A DNA stretch of 64,000 nt from Cytobacillus firmus (GCF_023612095.1 NZ_CP086235.1:1571001-1635000); one strand, 5' to 3'; shown: positions 7,618-16,978, numbered from the stretch's first letter. Translations and numbers: made by a program. The notes: generated by a model from the sequence alone, not told the origin.

Positions 7618-8534
7618 CTAAATATATCGGACCTTCCTGGTGAAAAATGATTTTAATCCCTCTGCGAATATATTAAAAGTTAAGATGGCATAGGTCATGG
7701 CAAATGCCGAGAAAAAGGAATCCAAATTGGGCCTCTTATATCCTCAAAGGCTTTCATCATCATCATTGGCCAAGAAATCGAATTATTGACCAATTGCCAA
7801 TCTCCTGTCATGGATTGAACAAAATCCTGCGAAATAAAAATGCCGACAAACCCTAATTGACCAAGCAGAAACATGACTTTTCCAAGATCAGTAACCATAT
7901 ATACAAGAAGCTTACTATATAAAAGAGGAAGATAGTATATTCTGAAAAGCCTGTATGGTGAAGCTCCGGCAGCAATCCCTCCATATATATACTCTTTAGA
8001 TGAAATCTGATCAAATTCCAGCTTTATCATTTCGGCAGCACGGGGCATTTCTGCCAGAGCAATAATAAGGAGCAGGAATAAGGGGCGGTATTCACTCAGT
8101 AAAAATGGCGGCAGCATGGCAAGAAGCATGATAATGATGATGGTTGGAATATATGACAGCAGTCCATTCAGCCATTTTAGCAAAAGGTGTGTACCCAGCC
8201 ATTTTTTGTGTGCAAGAAAGGAGAGCGGAATGGCCAGTACATAGCGAAGGACAGTTATACAGGCAACAAGCAAAATGGTTTCTTTTGCTCCCAGGATGAT
8301 CAGGCTGAGCATATCCCGTCCGCTTTTGTCAGTGCCCAATATGTAATCCTCTGATGGCGGATAAGGCGGTATAACTGGCTTCTTTTCCTCATTTAGGATG
8401 TATGTAATCGTTGTTAGCTCACGGTCAACAAATGGAAGATATGGTCCTGCAAATGTGATTGCCAGCAATAGCAGCAGCAAAAAGGTTCCTAAGCAAAATA
8501 AAGCATGTTTCCTGATCCAAAATAAAAATCGCAT
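7618..8534 (-). CDS. ABC transporter permease, DppC/OppC-like (apparent C-terminal frameshift)
   Basis: Read as given, the frame stops at 7695 after FSRHLP. Adding one base to the five-base A-run at 7712-7716 instead continues FFSAFAMTYAILTFNIFAEGL and ends at 7618, giving the final membrane helix that this family always has (305 residues in all). Visible are the N-terminal helix, the GTDKSGRDMLS element typical of DppC/OppC proteins and a degenerate EAA loop (YIYGGIAAGASPYRLF). The start at 8534 (MRFLFW) is preferred, because the upstream ATG at 8567 lies inside the preceding gene and has no ribosome binding site. It follows the partner permease by 5 bases. No ATPase or binding protein is nearby. 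Confidence 0.75.
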
Positions 8535-8539
8535 CTCCC

Positions 8540-9433
8540 TCACACCCTTTCCTTTTGGACGAGCCATAATTTTGCTGTCTGTGAAAGGATGATAGTTAAA
8601 AACATGATGAAGAGGAAGGGAAGCATTAGGGACAGTGCCTTAATTTCATCATTAGATGATATGCTGAATAGAAGTTCCTTGCCTGCCCCGTTATAGCCTG
8701 CCAGCTTTTCAATGATTGGGAGGCTTGATAGGATATAGAGCATCACCAGCTGCGACTGGTTCATAATGGGGGACCAGCAATTCCAGAGCATGTGAAGAAG
8801 TGCTTTAAATTCGCCAAGCCCTTTTGCATATGCTGTGCGAACATACTCTTCGCCCATTTCATTTTCAAGAGCAGCCGATGTAAAACGGGACATGTGCAAA
8901 AATGGAAACAGGGATAATGAAATGAGCGGCAAAAAAAAGCTATACCAATTTTCATGTCCATATAGCTTAAAGTGCGGAAGACCATGCTGCATCATCAGAA
9001 TGAAAAGATACTGTATGGCAATAAACAGAAAAAAATCGGGTATGGAAGAAAACATCCAGGAAAGAAAATTCTGGAGTTTCCCGGTGAATTTTGTTCTCCG
9101 GTAAAATTGGACAGCACCCATTAGTGTGCCAAGAAGCATGCTGACCATGAAAGCAGGCAGAACAATTTTTAAGCTGCGCGCAACAAATATTCCAGCTTCA
9201 TCACTAACTGGGCGTCCGGTGCGGGCTTCCCCTAATCCTTTTTCAGTTAAAATATGGCCTGTGAAATCTTCAATTCTTTCCACATACAGTTCAAAGCTGA
9301 AGGGGTAATCTGCTTCAATTTGAAAGGCCGATAAAAAGGTTAATTCCTTTTCTCTTGGAAGAAAAAGAATCATGATAAATCCAATAATAATTAACATAAA
9401 TACACCTGTTGATTTTAAAATGCTTTGCAGCAA
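8540..9433 (-). CDS. ABC transporter permease, DppB/OppB-like
   Basis: This 297-residue membrane protein has an N-terminal helix, a loop of about 70 residues, then five further hydrophobic segments and an EAA-type loop (YVRTAYAKGLGEFKALLHM). It is the upstream half of the second permease pair. The TTG at 9431-9433 is used as start, because GAGGTG lies 5-6 bases ahead and no ATG is in reach. Its size and layout resemble the pair at 2899-6163, but the two proteins are clearly divergent. Like that pair it lacks ATPase and substrate-binding genes, so the substrate cannot be named. Confidence 0.75.
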   Translation of the reverse strand: MLQSILKSTGVFMLIIIGFIMILFLPREKELTFLSAFQIEADYPFSFELYVERIEDFTGHILTEKGLGEARTGRPVSDEAGIFVARSLKIVLPAFMVSMLLGTLMGAVQFYRRTKFTGKLQNFLSWMFSSIPDFFLFIAIQYLFILMMQHGLPHFKLYGHENWYSFFLPLISLSLFPFLHMSRFTSAALENEMGEEYVRTAYAKGLGEFKALLHMLWNCWSPIMNQSQLVMLYILSSLPIIEKLAGYNGAGKELLFSISSNDEIKALSLMLPFLFIMFLTIILSQTAKLWLVQKERV

Positions 9434-9597
9434 GACTTCACCTCATTTGAGAAAAAATGGATATATCATATTCTCTTATATTTAGAACTTTCAGTCAATT
9501 TTTTCTGTGAATCTGAAAAAAAGAGGAAAGACTTAAAGGCTTAATAGAACTTTTTCCATAAAAAGTTAATAGAAATTAAGAGTTTGCTCTGTTAGAA

Positions 9598-9611
9598 CGA
9601 ACGTTTATTCG
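9598..9611 (+). promoter_or_regulatory. LexA (SOS) box-like palindrome upstream of mrfAB
   Basis: CGAACGTTTATTCG matches 11 of 13 defined positions of the Bacillus LexA consensus CGAACRNRYGTTYG and is a near-perfect dyad (CGAAC/ATTCG). It lies 27 bases before the mrfA start codon. A-T-rich TAGAAT directly after it could be the -10 element. Inferred from motif only. Confidence 0.5.
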
Positions 9612-9638
9612 ATAGAATAGAAACATGAGGTGAAATAG

Positions 9639-11939
9639 ATGAAAGTGCGAAAAAATTTGCCTGAAATCATGAAAGAGCTAATATCTGAACAGCAATATAA
9701 AGAGAATATTGTCCATTGGCACACAATAGAAGAAAAAGAGGCTAAAACTGCCAGTCTTCCGGAAAACATTCATCCATCATTAAAGGATGCACTGCAAAAA
9801 AGGGGCATTTCAAGGCTTTATACACATCAGAAAACATCTTATCAGACAGTCATGAATGGGGACAGTCTGGTAGCAGTTACTCCAACGGCATCTGGAAAAA
9901 CGCTTTGCTACAACCTTCCAGTCCTGCAGACGATCGTAAATGATCCGGATGCAAGGGCGCTTTATATGTTTCCGACAAAAGCATTGGCTCAGGACCAAAA
10001 AAGCGAAATCAATGAAATCATCCAGGAGTCCGGATTGGATATAAATTCCTATACATATGACGGGGATACACCGGCAAACATCCGGCAAAAAGTTCGCAGG
10101 GCCGGGCATGTGGTTATTACAAATCCGGACATGCTACACTCAGCAATATTGCCCCATCATACAAAGTGGGTATCCTTGTTTGAAAATTTAAAGTATGTGG
10201 TCATAGATGAACTTCATATTTACAGAGGTGTATTTGGCAGTCATGTAGCAAATGTTATTCGCCGCCTCAGGCGCATTTGCCGTTTTTATGGCAGCGACCC
10301 CATTTTTATCTGTACATCTGCAACAATAGCCAATCCTCTGGAGCTGGCAGAAAAGCTTACTGAAAAGCCGATGAAACTCGTGGATAATAATGGAGCACCA
10401 AGCGGGAAGAAACATTTTGTATTTTATAATCCCCCAATCGTCAATAAACCGCTGAATATCAGAAGAAGTGCAACTCTCGAAGCGAGAAAGCTCGCAGGAG
10501 AACTTCTGAAAAATAAAATCCAGACCATTGTATTTGCAAGAAGCAGGGTCAGAGTCGAAATTCTTTTGACGTACCTCCAGGAGCTGGTCAAACATAAACT
10601 GGGGCCTAAAGCTATTCGGGGTTATAGGGGCGGTTATTTGCCAACCCAGAGACGGGAAATTGAAAAAGGACTGCGTTCAGGGGAGATCTATGGAGTTGTC
10701 AGCACAAATGCCCTTGAACTGGGAGTGGATATCGGACAGCTGCAGGTTTGTGTCATGACCGGATATCCCGGTACCATTGCCAGCTCATGGCAGCAGGCTG
10801 GACGTGCAGGCAGAAGGCATGGTGAATCGCTTGTCATTATGGTGGCAAGCTCCAGTCCGCTGGATCAATATGTTATTCAAAATCCTGATTACTTTTTTAA
10901 TAAAAGTCCTGAAACAGCCAGAATAAATCCGGATAACCTTATTATTCTCGTTGATCATATCAAATGTGCAGCCTATGAGCTCCCTTTTAATGCCGGGGAA
11001 CGTTTTGGCACTTTTGAAACTGAAGAGGTATTGGAATACCTGGCGGAGGAAAGGGTGCTTCATCAGAACGGGGATAAATTTTATTGGATGAAAGACTCAT
11101 TTCCTGCCCACAACATCAGTCTCCGTTCAGCATCACAGGAAAATGTTATCATAATTGATCAGTCAGATATTGCGAATGTAAAAGTAATTGGTGAGATGGA
11201 CCGCTTTTCCGCTATGACCCTTCTTCACGATGAGGCAATCTATCTTCATCAGGGAACCCAGTTTCAGGTGGAAATGCTTGATTGGGAAGAGAAGAAAGCA
11301 TTTGTCAGGGAAGTGGATGTGGACTATTTTACCGATGCTAATCTGGCAGTAGAGCTTAAAGTGCTTGAGCAGGATAAAATCAGGTCGTCATCCTTTGGAG
11401 AGATTGGCTTTGGAGATGTCAGTGTTGTAGCAATGGCAACAATATTTAAAAAAATCAAGTTTGAAACACATGAAAATATCGGATCCGGTCCAATAACACT
11501 CCCTGAAGAAGAGCTCCATACAAGCTCAACCTGGCTTTCGTTTAACCCGGAGTCGCTGAATTATAAGCAGGACCGGCTTGAACAGGGACTCATTGGAACA
11601 GCACATGCGCTTAAGCATATTGTGCCGTTATTTGTTATGTGCGATCCTCAGGACGTTCATGTTATCCCGCAAGTGAAAGCTGCCCATAATGAAAAGCCGA
11701 CGATCTTTTTCTATGACAGGTATCCTGGCGGTGTAGGATTAAGTGAGAAAATTTTCGGGGGAATCGAACATATCATGAACGAAACGATGGAAATGGTATG
11801 CAGATGTGCATGTGACCATGGCTGTCCTTCCTGCATAGGAACAGATACCTCATCAGAAACGGCCAAAAAAGACGTACTCAGGATTCTCGGCTCTTTAAAA
11901 AATGGCGTTAATAGCGCAGGTGATAGAATTGTCCATTAA
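9639..11939 (+). CDS. mrfA: DEAD/DEAH-box helicase MrfA (YprA)
   Basis: The 766-residue protein matches MrfA/YprA (about 750), the helicase of the B. subtilis mitomycin-C repair pathway. Visible motifs are Walker A TASGKT (about residue 85), DELH box VIDELHIY (about 188), motif III TSAT, motif VI QQAGRAGRR (about 385), and a C-terminal DUF1998 zinc site with four cysteines CRCACDHGCPSC (about 720-732), essential in MrfA. GAGGTG precedes the ATG. It overlaps mrfB, forming a two-gene repair operon. A LexA-like palindrome sits just upstream, whereas the B. subtilis pathway is reported as SOS-independent. Confidence 0.9.
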   Translation: MKVRKNLPEIMKELISEQQYKENIVHWHTIEEKEAKTASLPENIHPSLKDALQKRGISRLYTHQKTSYQTVMNGDSLVAVTPTASGKTLCYNLPVLQTIVNDPDARALYMFPTKALAQDQKSEINEIIQESGLDINSYTYDGDTPANIRQKVRRAGHVVITNPDMLHSAILPHHTKWVSLFENLKYVVIDELHIYRGVFGSHVANVIRRLRRICRFYGSDPIFICTSATIANPLELAEKLTEKPMKLVDNNGAPSGKKHFVFYNPPIVNKPLNIRRSATLEARKLAGELLKNKIQTIVFARSRVRVEILLTYLQELVKHKLGPKAIRGYRGGYLPTQRREIEKGLRSGEIYGVVSTNALELGVDIGQLQVCVMTGYPGTIASSWQQAGRAGRRHGESLVIMVASSSPLDQYVIQNPDYFFNKSPETARINPDNLIILVDHIKCAAYELPFNAGERFGTFETEEVLEYLAEERVLHQNGDKFYWMKDSFPAHNISLRSASQENVIIIDQSDIANVKVIGEMDRFSAMTLLHDEAIYLHQGTQFQVEMLDWEEKKAFVREVDVDYFTDANLAVELKVLEQDKIRSSSFGEIGFGDVSVVAMATIFKKIKFETHENIGSGPITLPEEELHTSSTWLSFNPESLNYKQDRLEQGLIGTAHALKHIVPLFVMCDPQDVHVIPQVKAAHNEKPTIFFYDRYPGGVGLSEKIFGGIEHIMNETMEMVCRCACDHGCPSCIGTDTSSETAKKDVLRILGSLKNGVNSAGDRIVH

Positions 11940-13185
11940 AAACAAGCTGAACAGGCTTAAGGGCCATCTTGGGACAGATAACGACAAACAGCCTTCATCC
12001 GTCCAAAAACAGCAGGAGAATAAGACCGATGTTCCTTTTAAAGAAGTATGGGCTAATGAAGGGGTTTATCCATATTATTTTGAAGACTCTTACTGTCTTG
12101 TAAGAGAAAAGGAATACAGCCTTGATTACAGGCATGGAATCTATTCTTTTGGGCAGTTTACTGCAGCGGTGGATGCCTGGAATTCTTCCAGCTTAAGGCA
12201 TCCGCTGTCTGCTTCCGGTCACGGGCCTGAAAATCTTTTCTTTTTTGATACAGAGACAACTGGATTGGGCGGAGGGACTGGCAATACTATTTTCCTTCTT
12301 GGCCAAGCCAGCCTGCAGGGAAGCAAAATAAAGCTGAAACAGCATATTCTTCCTCAGCCGGGTGCTGAGATAGCTTTATATAAAAGTTTTCTGGAAAGCA
12401 TTGATTATTCAACAATGGTCACATATAACGGGAAAGCTTTCGACTGGCCGCAGGTTAAAACGAGACATACCCTGTTAAGGGAGCATGTTCCAAAACTGCC
12501 GCCCTTTGGACATTTTGATTTATATCATGCTGCAAGGAGAATGTGGAAGCATAAGCTTGAAAGAATAAAGCTTGCTGCAGTGGAGAAGGATGTTCTGGGG
12601 ATTGAAAGAAAAGACGATATTCCAGGGTTTCTGGCACCAATGATTTATTTTGATTTTATTGAAAGAAAAGATCCTGAAGGCATGCTGGGAATCATAAAGC
12701 ATAATGAAATTGATATCCTATCCCTGATCAGCCTGTATACACATCTTTCTTTCCAGATACTGCAGCTCGATGAAAAACAGACTTCCCGTGAGGTTTATGA
12801 AGTAGGAAGGTGGCTGTCAACACTGGGTGAATCTTCAGAGGCGGCAATTGCCTTCAATAAAATATCTGAAGGAGAGTCTTCTGAAGCTTTGGATGCCAGG
12901 TTTGCATTAGCTTTTGAGCATAAAAAACATAAAAATTGGGATGAGGCAGCAAAACTATGGAAGGATATTGCTGAAAAAGGCTTGATCAATATGAAGGTAA
13001 TATCCTGTGTTGAACTGGCCAAGATCTATGAGCATCGATTAAAGGATATTGACCAGGCATTAAAATACTCGGAAAAAGCGTTTAACCTGCTGGAGGCAGA
13101 TACCGGAACAGAAAAGCTGAAAATAAAACAGGAAGATCTACACCGGCGGATTGTACGGCTTGAACGAAAATTTAATCATGCTTAA
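11929..13185 (+). CDS. mrfB: MrfB (YprB) DnaQ-like 3'-5' exonuclease
   Basis: The 418-residue protein has a DEDD exonuclease domain (FFDTETTGLGGG at about 106, Exo III-like HNEIDILSL at about 260) and a C-terminal TPR-like helical region (about 285-400, with YEVGRWLSTLG and KIYEHRLKDID). It is the nuclease partner of MrfA in removing mitomycin-C interstrand crosslinks and monoadducts. The start is taken as TTG at 11929, because CAGGTG lies just ahead and the resulting N-terminus SIKNKLNRLKGHL resembles YprB. An ATG at 11902 in the same frame has no ribosome binding site. The start lies before the mrfA stop, so the two are coupled. Confidence 0.85.
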   Translation: MSIKNKLNRLKGHLGTDNDKQPSSVQKQQENKTDVPFKEVWANEGVYPYYFEDSYCLVREKEYSLDYRHGIYSFGQFTAAVDAWNSSSLRHPLSASGHGPENLFFFDTETTGLGGGTGNTIFLLGQASLQGSKIKLKQHILPQPGAEIALYKSFLESIDYSTMVTYNGKAFDWPQVKTRHTLLREHVPKLPPFGHFDLYHAARRMWKHKLERIKLAAVEKDVLGIERKDDIPGFLAPMIYFDFIERKDPEGMLGIIKHNEIDILSLISLYTHLSFQILQLDEKQTSREVYEVGRWLSTLGESSEAAIAFNKISEGESSEALDARFALAFEHKKHKNWDEAAKLWKDIAEKGLINMKVISCVELAKIYEHRLKDIDQALKYSEKAFNLLEADTGTEKLKIKQEDLHRRIVRLERKFNHA

Positions 13186-13322
13186 ATCTCTCTGTAACAT
13201 AATTTTAATATACCAGACAAAAAAATCCACTATTTCCTAGTTGTATGTACTTCTTCTAACAGTTAAAATTATAAATTGTGTGGTACTTTTTTAGGAATTT
13301 TATATAGTGAGGCTGGTATAAA

Positions 13323-13418
13323 ATGTATAAAGCAATCTTATTTTTATTCTTCCTTGTAATTTTCACTACTGCAATCGTTTTCTCCAATTTAAAAGACAGT
13401 TTCTACAGTATGCTCTAA
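13323..13418 (+). CDS. Candidate 31-residue membrane peptide
   Basis: The short frame encodes MYKAILFLFFLVIFTTAIVF followed by SNLKDSFYSML, a single membrane helix with a short polar tail. GAGG lies about 10 bases ahead of the ATG. It falls in the 330-base gap between mrfB and cotD, where nothing else is coded. I do not recognise the family. Hydrophobic micro-ORFs arise by chance in AT-rich DNA, so this is tentative. Confidence 0.35.
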   Translation: MYKAILFLFFLVIFTTAIVFSNLKDSFYSML

Positions 13419-13515
13419 GGCTAGTACCTATAAAATAGGTGTTTTCATTAGTACAAGATTACTCTTTCTAACATAGGTTGTTAATGTAAAAACAATTTCG
13501 AAAGGGGATCTTTAC

Positions 13516-13893
13516 ATGTATTGCAGACCAAGACCTTCGCAGGTGATGCCTGCTGTTGTTCATCCGACAAAGTGCTGTGTAACTCATTCGTTCCAGAACA
13601 TTGTGGTTCCGCACATTCATCCTACACATCATACTCATGTAAACCACATTAACTATCAGAATCAGCACTCTTACCCACAAACGCAGTCAAATGTTAACCA
13701 GGTGACACAATCAAATGTGAACATGGGACCGAGACCTGGTGTGGCAGGTGCATATAGCCCAGGAATGGGTCCAGGTATGGGAATGGGCCCAGGAATGGGA
13801 ATGGGTCCGGGATATGGCGGACCTGGAACTGGCGTAGCTGGAGCATCAACTGGTATGGGTCCAAAACAAGGGCCGGGCTTTTCAGGCAGATAA
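13516..13893 (+). CDS. cotD: Spore coat protein, CotD family
   Basis: The 125-residue protein starts MYCRPRPSQVMPAVVHPTK and carries the His-rich VVPHIHPTHHTHVNHINYQN core typical of CotD, an inner-coat protein of the spore. The second half (about 75-120) is a low-complexity Gly/Met/Pro tail built from GMGPGMG repeats, which are also repeats at DNA level. GAAAGGGG precedes the ATG. An AC...CATA pattern with 17-base spacing upstream (about 13453-13475) would fit a weak sigma-K promoter, as expected for mother-cell expression. The position before ypsA-gpsB matches B. subtilis. Confidence 0.85.
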   Translation: MYCRPRPSQVMPAVVHPTKCCVTHSFQNIVVPHIHPTHHTHVNHINYQNQHSYPQTQSNVNQVTQSNVNMGPRPGVAGAYSPGMGPGMGMGPGMGMGPGYGGPGTGVAGASTGMGPKQGPGFSGR

Positions 13894-13896
13894 TGA

Positions 13897-13918
13897 ACAA
13901 GGGCTTTTGCCCTTGTTT
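13897..13918 (+). terminator. Terminator after cotD
   Basis: ACAAGGGC-TTTT-GCCCTTGT followed by a T-run directly after the stop codon. Confidence 0.8.
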
Positions 13919-13972
13919 TATTTTTATTAAATGGCAGCATTCCAAGCCAGATTTCTTTAAGGAGTTTTGCAA

Positions 13973-14542
13973 TTGACAAAAGTAGCAGTTATTTCAGGGT
14001 ATAAGCCTTTTGAGGTAGGGATATTTAAAAATGATGACCCTGCTGCCGGCTATATCAAAACCGCAATCAGAAAAAGCCTGCTTTCATTGCTGGATGGCGG
14101 TCTCGAATGGGTAATCATCAGCGGGCAGCTTGGTGCAGAACTTTGGGCAGCTGAAGTTGTATATGATCTTCAGCTTGAAGGTTACGAAGACCTGAAGCTT
14201 GCAGTCATTACTCCCTTTTTAGATCAGGAAGCTTCCTGGAAGGATGCCAACAAGGAATGGTATGAATCCATATTGGCTCAGGCAGATTTTGTGGATTCAG
14301 TAACAAAAAAACCATATGAAAGCCCGCAGCAGTTCAGATTAAAAAATCATTTTTTGATCAGTAAAAGTGATGTTCTGCTGCTGTTTTATGATATGGAAAA
14401 AGAGGGAAGCCCAAAGTATCTGTATGAAACCGCAAAAAAATATCAGGAAGAAAATGAATATGATATTAGACTAATCACCTTTTATGATTTACAATTGATT
14501 ATAGAAGAAGAACAATTCTCTCAGAGAGACACATTTGAATAA
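13973..14542 (+). CDS. ypsA: YpsA (DUF1273, SLOG superfamily) cell-division-linked protein
   Basis: A 189-residue soluble protein with a Rossmann-like SLOG fold. The N-terminus [16 protein letters not shown] and the nucleotide-binding loop [14 protein letters not shown] (about 45-58) match YpsA, which influences cell division and lies directly upstream of gpsB in Firmicutes. TTG at 13973 is taken as start because AAGGAG at 13959-13964 is 8 bases upstream; an earlier TTG at 13967 is too close. The ligand of YpsA proteins is not established. Confidence 0.85.
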   Translation: MTKVAVISGYKPFEVGIFKNDDPAAGYIKTAIRKSLLSLLDGGLEWVIISGQLGAELWAAEVVYDLQLEGYEDLKLAVITPFLDQEASWKDANKEWYESILAQADFVDSVTKKPYESPQQFRLKNHFLISKSDVLLLFYDMEKEGSPKYLYETAKKYQEENEYDIRLITFYDLQLIIEEEQFSQRDTFE

Positions 14543-14622
14543 TGCTCAGATAAATTGACAAATGTACATATCTCTGGAAAAATAGTATTAATTATGATTG
14601 CCGATATACTGAGGTGAGTGTC

Positions 14623-14922
14623 ATGCTATCCGATAAAATTAAATTAACTGCAAAAGATATTTTGGAAAAAGAGTTTAAGACAGCCATGAGAGGCTACAAG
14701 CCTGAAGATGTGGATAAGTTTTTAGATGTTGTCATTAAAGACTATGAAGCATTCCATCAGGAAATTGAAGATCTGCAGCTGGAAAATATGAAGCTGAAAA
14801 AACAGGTTGAGGAAGCTTCACGCAGACCTGCAGCACAAACTGCGGGAACAACCAATTTTGACATCCTAAAAAGATTATCAAACCTGGAAAAACACGTTTT
14901 TGGCAGTAAATTGTATGATTGA
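14623..14922 (+). CDS. gpsB: Cell division protein GpsB
   Basis: The 99-residue protein is nearly the length of B. subtilis GpsB (98). It has the DivIVA-like N-terminal membrane/peptidoglycan-synthase binding domain ([31 protein letters not shown]), a coiled coil (about 35-65), a variable linker and the conserved trimerising tail [19 protein letters not shown]. GpsB coordinates PBP1 localisation between septum and side wall. The ATG at 14623 fits GAGGTGAG; a GTG at 14614 lies inside that site. ypsA lies upstream and the RNase P RNA gene downstream, as in B. subtilis. Confidence 0.95.
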   Translation: MLSDKIKLTAKDILEKEFKTAMRGYKPEDVDKFLDVVIKDYEAFHQEIEDLQLENMKLKKQVEEASRRPAAQTAGTTNFDILKRLSNLEKHVFGSKLYD

Positions 14923-14954
14923 CAGTATTTATCGGACTTTCCAGTTTAAAACCA

Positions 14955-14983
14955 TTGCTATTCTATCACAGATTACATATAAT
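14955..14983 (+). promoter_or_regulatory. Sigma-A promoter of rnpB
   Basis: -35 TTGCTA (14955-14960), 17-base spacer, perfect -10 TATAAT (14978-14983). Transcription would start near 14990, just ahead of the mature RNA. Confidence 0.75.
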
Positions 14984-14995
14984 ATTCTTTGTGAT

Positions 14996-15404
14996 CATTA
15001 ATAGCGTTCGGGTAATCGCTGCAATATATCTTATATTGTAGAGGAAAGTCCATGCTCGCACAGGCTGAGATGCCTGTAGTGTTCGTGCCTAGCGAATTCA
15101 TAAGCTAGGGCAGTCGGAGTTTATTCGGCTGACGGCAGGGAAAATGCCTAAGTCCTTCGGGATATGGCATGAATACCTTGAAAGTGCCACAGTGACGTAG
15201 CCTTTTCAGAAATGAAAAGGGTGGAACGAGGTAAACCCCGCGAGCGAGAAACCCAAATGATGGTAGGGGCACTTTCCCTGAGGAAATGAACAACGGGAAG
15301 GACAGGCAGATGCCTGTAGATAGATGATTGCCACCTGAGTACGAGACATTTGTCGCTTGCAGTACTACGGTACAAAACATGGCTTACAGAACGTTATTAG
15401 TGAG
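14996..15404 (+). ncRNA. rnpB: RNase P RNA, Bacillus class B
   Basis: Catalytic RNA of RNase P, which trims tRNA 5' ends. The universal pieces are recognisable: CGTTCGGGTAATCGCTGC at the 5' side, GAGGAAAGTCCATGCTCGCA, GTAAACCCCGCGAGCGAGAA, the AGATAGATGATTGCC segment, and ACAAAACATGGCTTACAGAA near the 3' end. Helix P1 pairs CATTAATAGCGTTC with GAACGTTATTAGTG and sets the ends. The length of about 409 is right for the B type. It is followed by a strong terminator. Open frames on the opposite strand are shadows of its structure. Confidence 0.95.
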
Positions 15405-15427
15405 ACAGTATGAGTGTTATAAATTCA

Positions 15428-15454
15428 AGCTCTCCTTTTTGGGAGAGCTTTTTT
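15428..15454 (+). terminator. Terminator of rnpB
   Basis: AAGCTCTCC-TTTT-GGGAGAGCTT followed by TTTT. Confidence 0.85.
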
Positions 15455-15532
15455 ACTTTGCTGCAGGCTGGTAAGAAATATATGCTAGTTCCAGAAAAAT
15501 TGATGTTAAAAATATTGGTCTAATTTACTGAG

Positions 15533-15654
15533 TTGATTGGAGTGGAGGGTGCTTGACTCCTGCGGGAAGAGAGGGAGCGGGAGACCCCGCAGGCGAAGCC
15601 GAGGAGGCTCCCGTTCCTCCCGCGGAAAGCAAGTGCCCGCAGCGGAAATCAACG
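15533..15654 (+). repeat. Interspersed Bacillaceae repeat, copy 1 of 3
   Basis: About 120-base GC-rich imperfect palindrome bounded by TTGATTGGAG at one end and CGGAAATCAAC at the other. Internal blocks shared with the other copies are GAGACCCCG, GAGGAGGCTC and CGGAAAGC. The other copies are at 21756-21885 (inverted) and 33333-33461. No open frame. The gap from 15655 to the rlmL start holds nothing else recognisable. Confidence 0.85.
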
Positions 15655-15838
15655 GACTAATTCATTATTGAAACAAACTATTAGAATAAAGCAAAGCTGA
15701 GTTCAAGATGACTAAGCAGAGGACCTGAGAGTCTCATTGCGGCTTAAGAAATAAACAGATATACTTTAAGTGTTGATTGCTATGCCCAGTTAGGGTATAC
15801 ATAATAGAAATAAGAATTAGGTTAGGGTGAAAATAAAT

Positions 15839-16978
15839 ATGTCTAAATACGATTTAATCGCCACTACGGCCATGGGCCTTGAGGCACTTGCTGCCAAAGA
15901 AGTGCGCGATCTTGGATATGAATGTGAAGTTGAAAATGGCAGAATAACCTTTAAAGGCGATGAAGCTGCAATTGTCCGGTCTAATTTATGGCTGAGAACA
16001 GCAGATCGGGTTCGCATTAAAGTTGGAGAATTCAAAGCAACAAGCTTTGACGAGCTTTTTGAAAAAACAAAAGCGCTGCCCTGGGAAAGGTATATGCCGG
16101 AAAACGCCGAATTCCCAGTATCAGGTAAATCTGTAAAGTCCAAGCTTTTTTCTGTTTCCGATTGTCAGGCGATTGTCAAGAAAGCAATCGTGGAACGGAT
16201 GAGAACAAAGTATAATAAGACAGGCTGGCTTGAAGAAAATGGCCCCCTATTTAAATTAGAAGTCGCTCTCCATAAGGATGTAGCCCTTCTGACCATCGAT
16301 GCCAGCGGAAGTGGCCTCCATAAACGGGGATATCGTGCAGGGCAGGGTGAAGCACCTCTGAAGGAAACACTTGCAGCTGCATTGGTTATGCTGACAAATT
16401 GGAACGCTGATAAACCATTTGCTGATCCCTTCTGCGGATCCGGCACTATCCCGATAGAAGCAGCATTAATCGGCCAGAATATTGCACCTGGTTTTAATCG
16501 TGAATTCATTTCGGAAGGATGGTCCTGGATTCCTGAAAAAGTCTGGGAAGATGGAAGAAATGAAGCTGAAGACCTGGCAAACTATGATCAGCCACTCGAT
16601 ATAACAGGTGCAGACATTGATCACAGGATGGTTAAGATAGCAGAAGAAAATGCTTTCGAAGCTGGATTGGGTGATTTGATCAACTTTAAACAAATGCAAG
16701 TGCGTGATTTTACGACTCCTAAGGAATATGGTGTCATTGTCGGGAATCCTCCATATGGGGAGCGCCTTGGTGAAAAGGCTGCGGTACAGCGCATGTATGC
16801 TGAGATGGGAAATGCCTTTGCTCCTCTTGACACGTGGTCCATTTATATCCTGACTTCAGACGAGGAATTTGAAAATCACTATGGAAGAAAAGCAACTAAA
16901 AAAAGAAAGCTCTTCAATGGTTTTATCCGTACAGACTATTATCAGTACTGGGGCAAAAGACCGCCGAGAAATAATTAG
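15839..16978 (+). CDS. rlmL: 23S rRNA (guanine-N2)-methyltransferase, RlmL/YpsC type
   Basis: The 379-residue protein has an N-terminal THUMP RNA-binding domain (about 45-155) and a C-terminal class I methyltransferase domain of the UPF0020 group. The SAM site DPFCGSGTIPIEA is at about 200 and the catalytic NPPYGERLG at about 304, typical of N2-guanine enzymes. It modifies 23S rRNA in the cytoplasm. The ATG at 15839 is used because AGGGTG is well spaced; a GTG at 15827 overlaps that site. It lies between rnpB and the ypvA-type helicase, as ypsC does in B. subtilis. Confidence 0.9.
   Translation: MSKYDLIATTAMGLEALAAKEVRDLGYECEVENGRITFKGDEAAIVRSNLWLRTADRVRIKVGEFKATSFDELFEKTKALPWERYMPENAEFPVSGKSVKSKLFSVSDCQAIVKKAIVERMRTKYNKTGWLEENGPLFKLEVALHKDVALLTIDASGSGLHKRGYRAGQGEAPLKETLAAALVMLTNWNADKPFADPFCGSGTIPIEAALIGQNIAPGFNREFISEGWSWIPEKVWEDGRNEAEDLANYDQPLDITGADIDHRMVKIAEENAFEAGLGDLINFKQMQVRDFTTPKEYGVIVGNPPYGERLGEKAAVQRMYAEMGNAFAPLDTWSIYILTSDEEFENHYGRKATKKRKLFNGFIRTDYYQYWGKRPPRNN

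Noticed and set aside
15105..15380. Minus-strand open frames inside the RNase P RNA gene
   Set aside because: They lie fully inside a conserved structural RNA and lack start signals.
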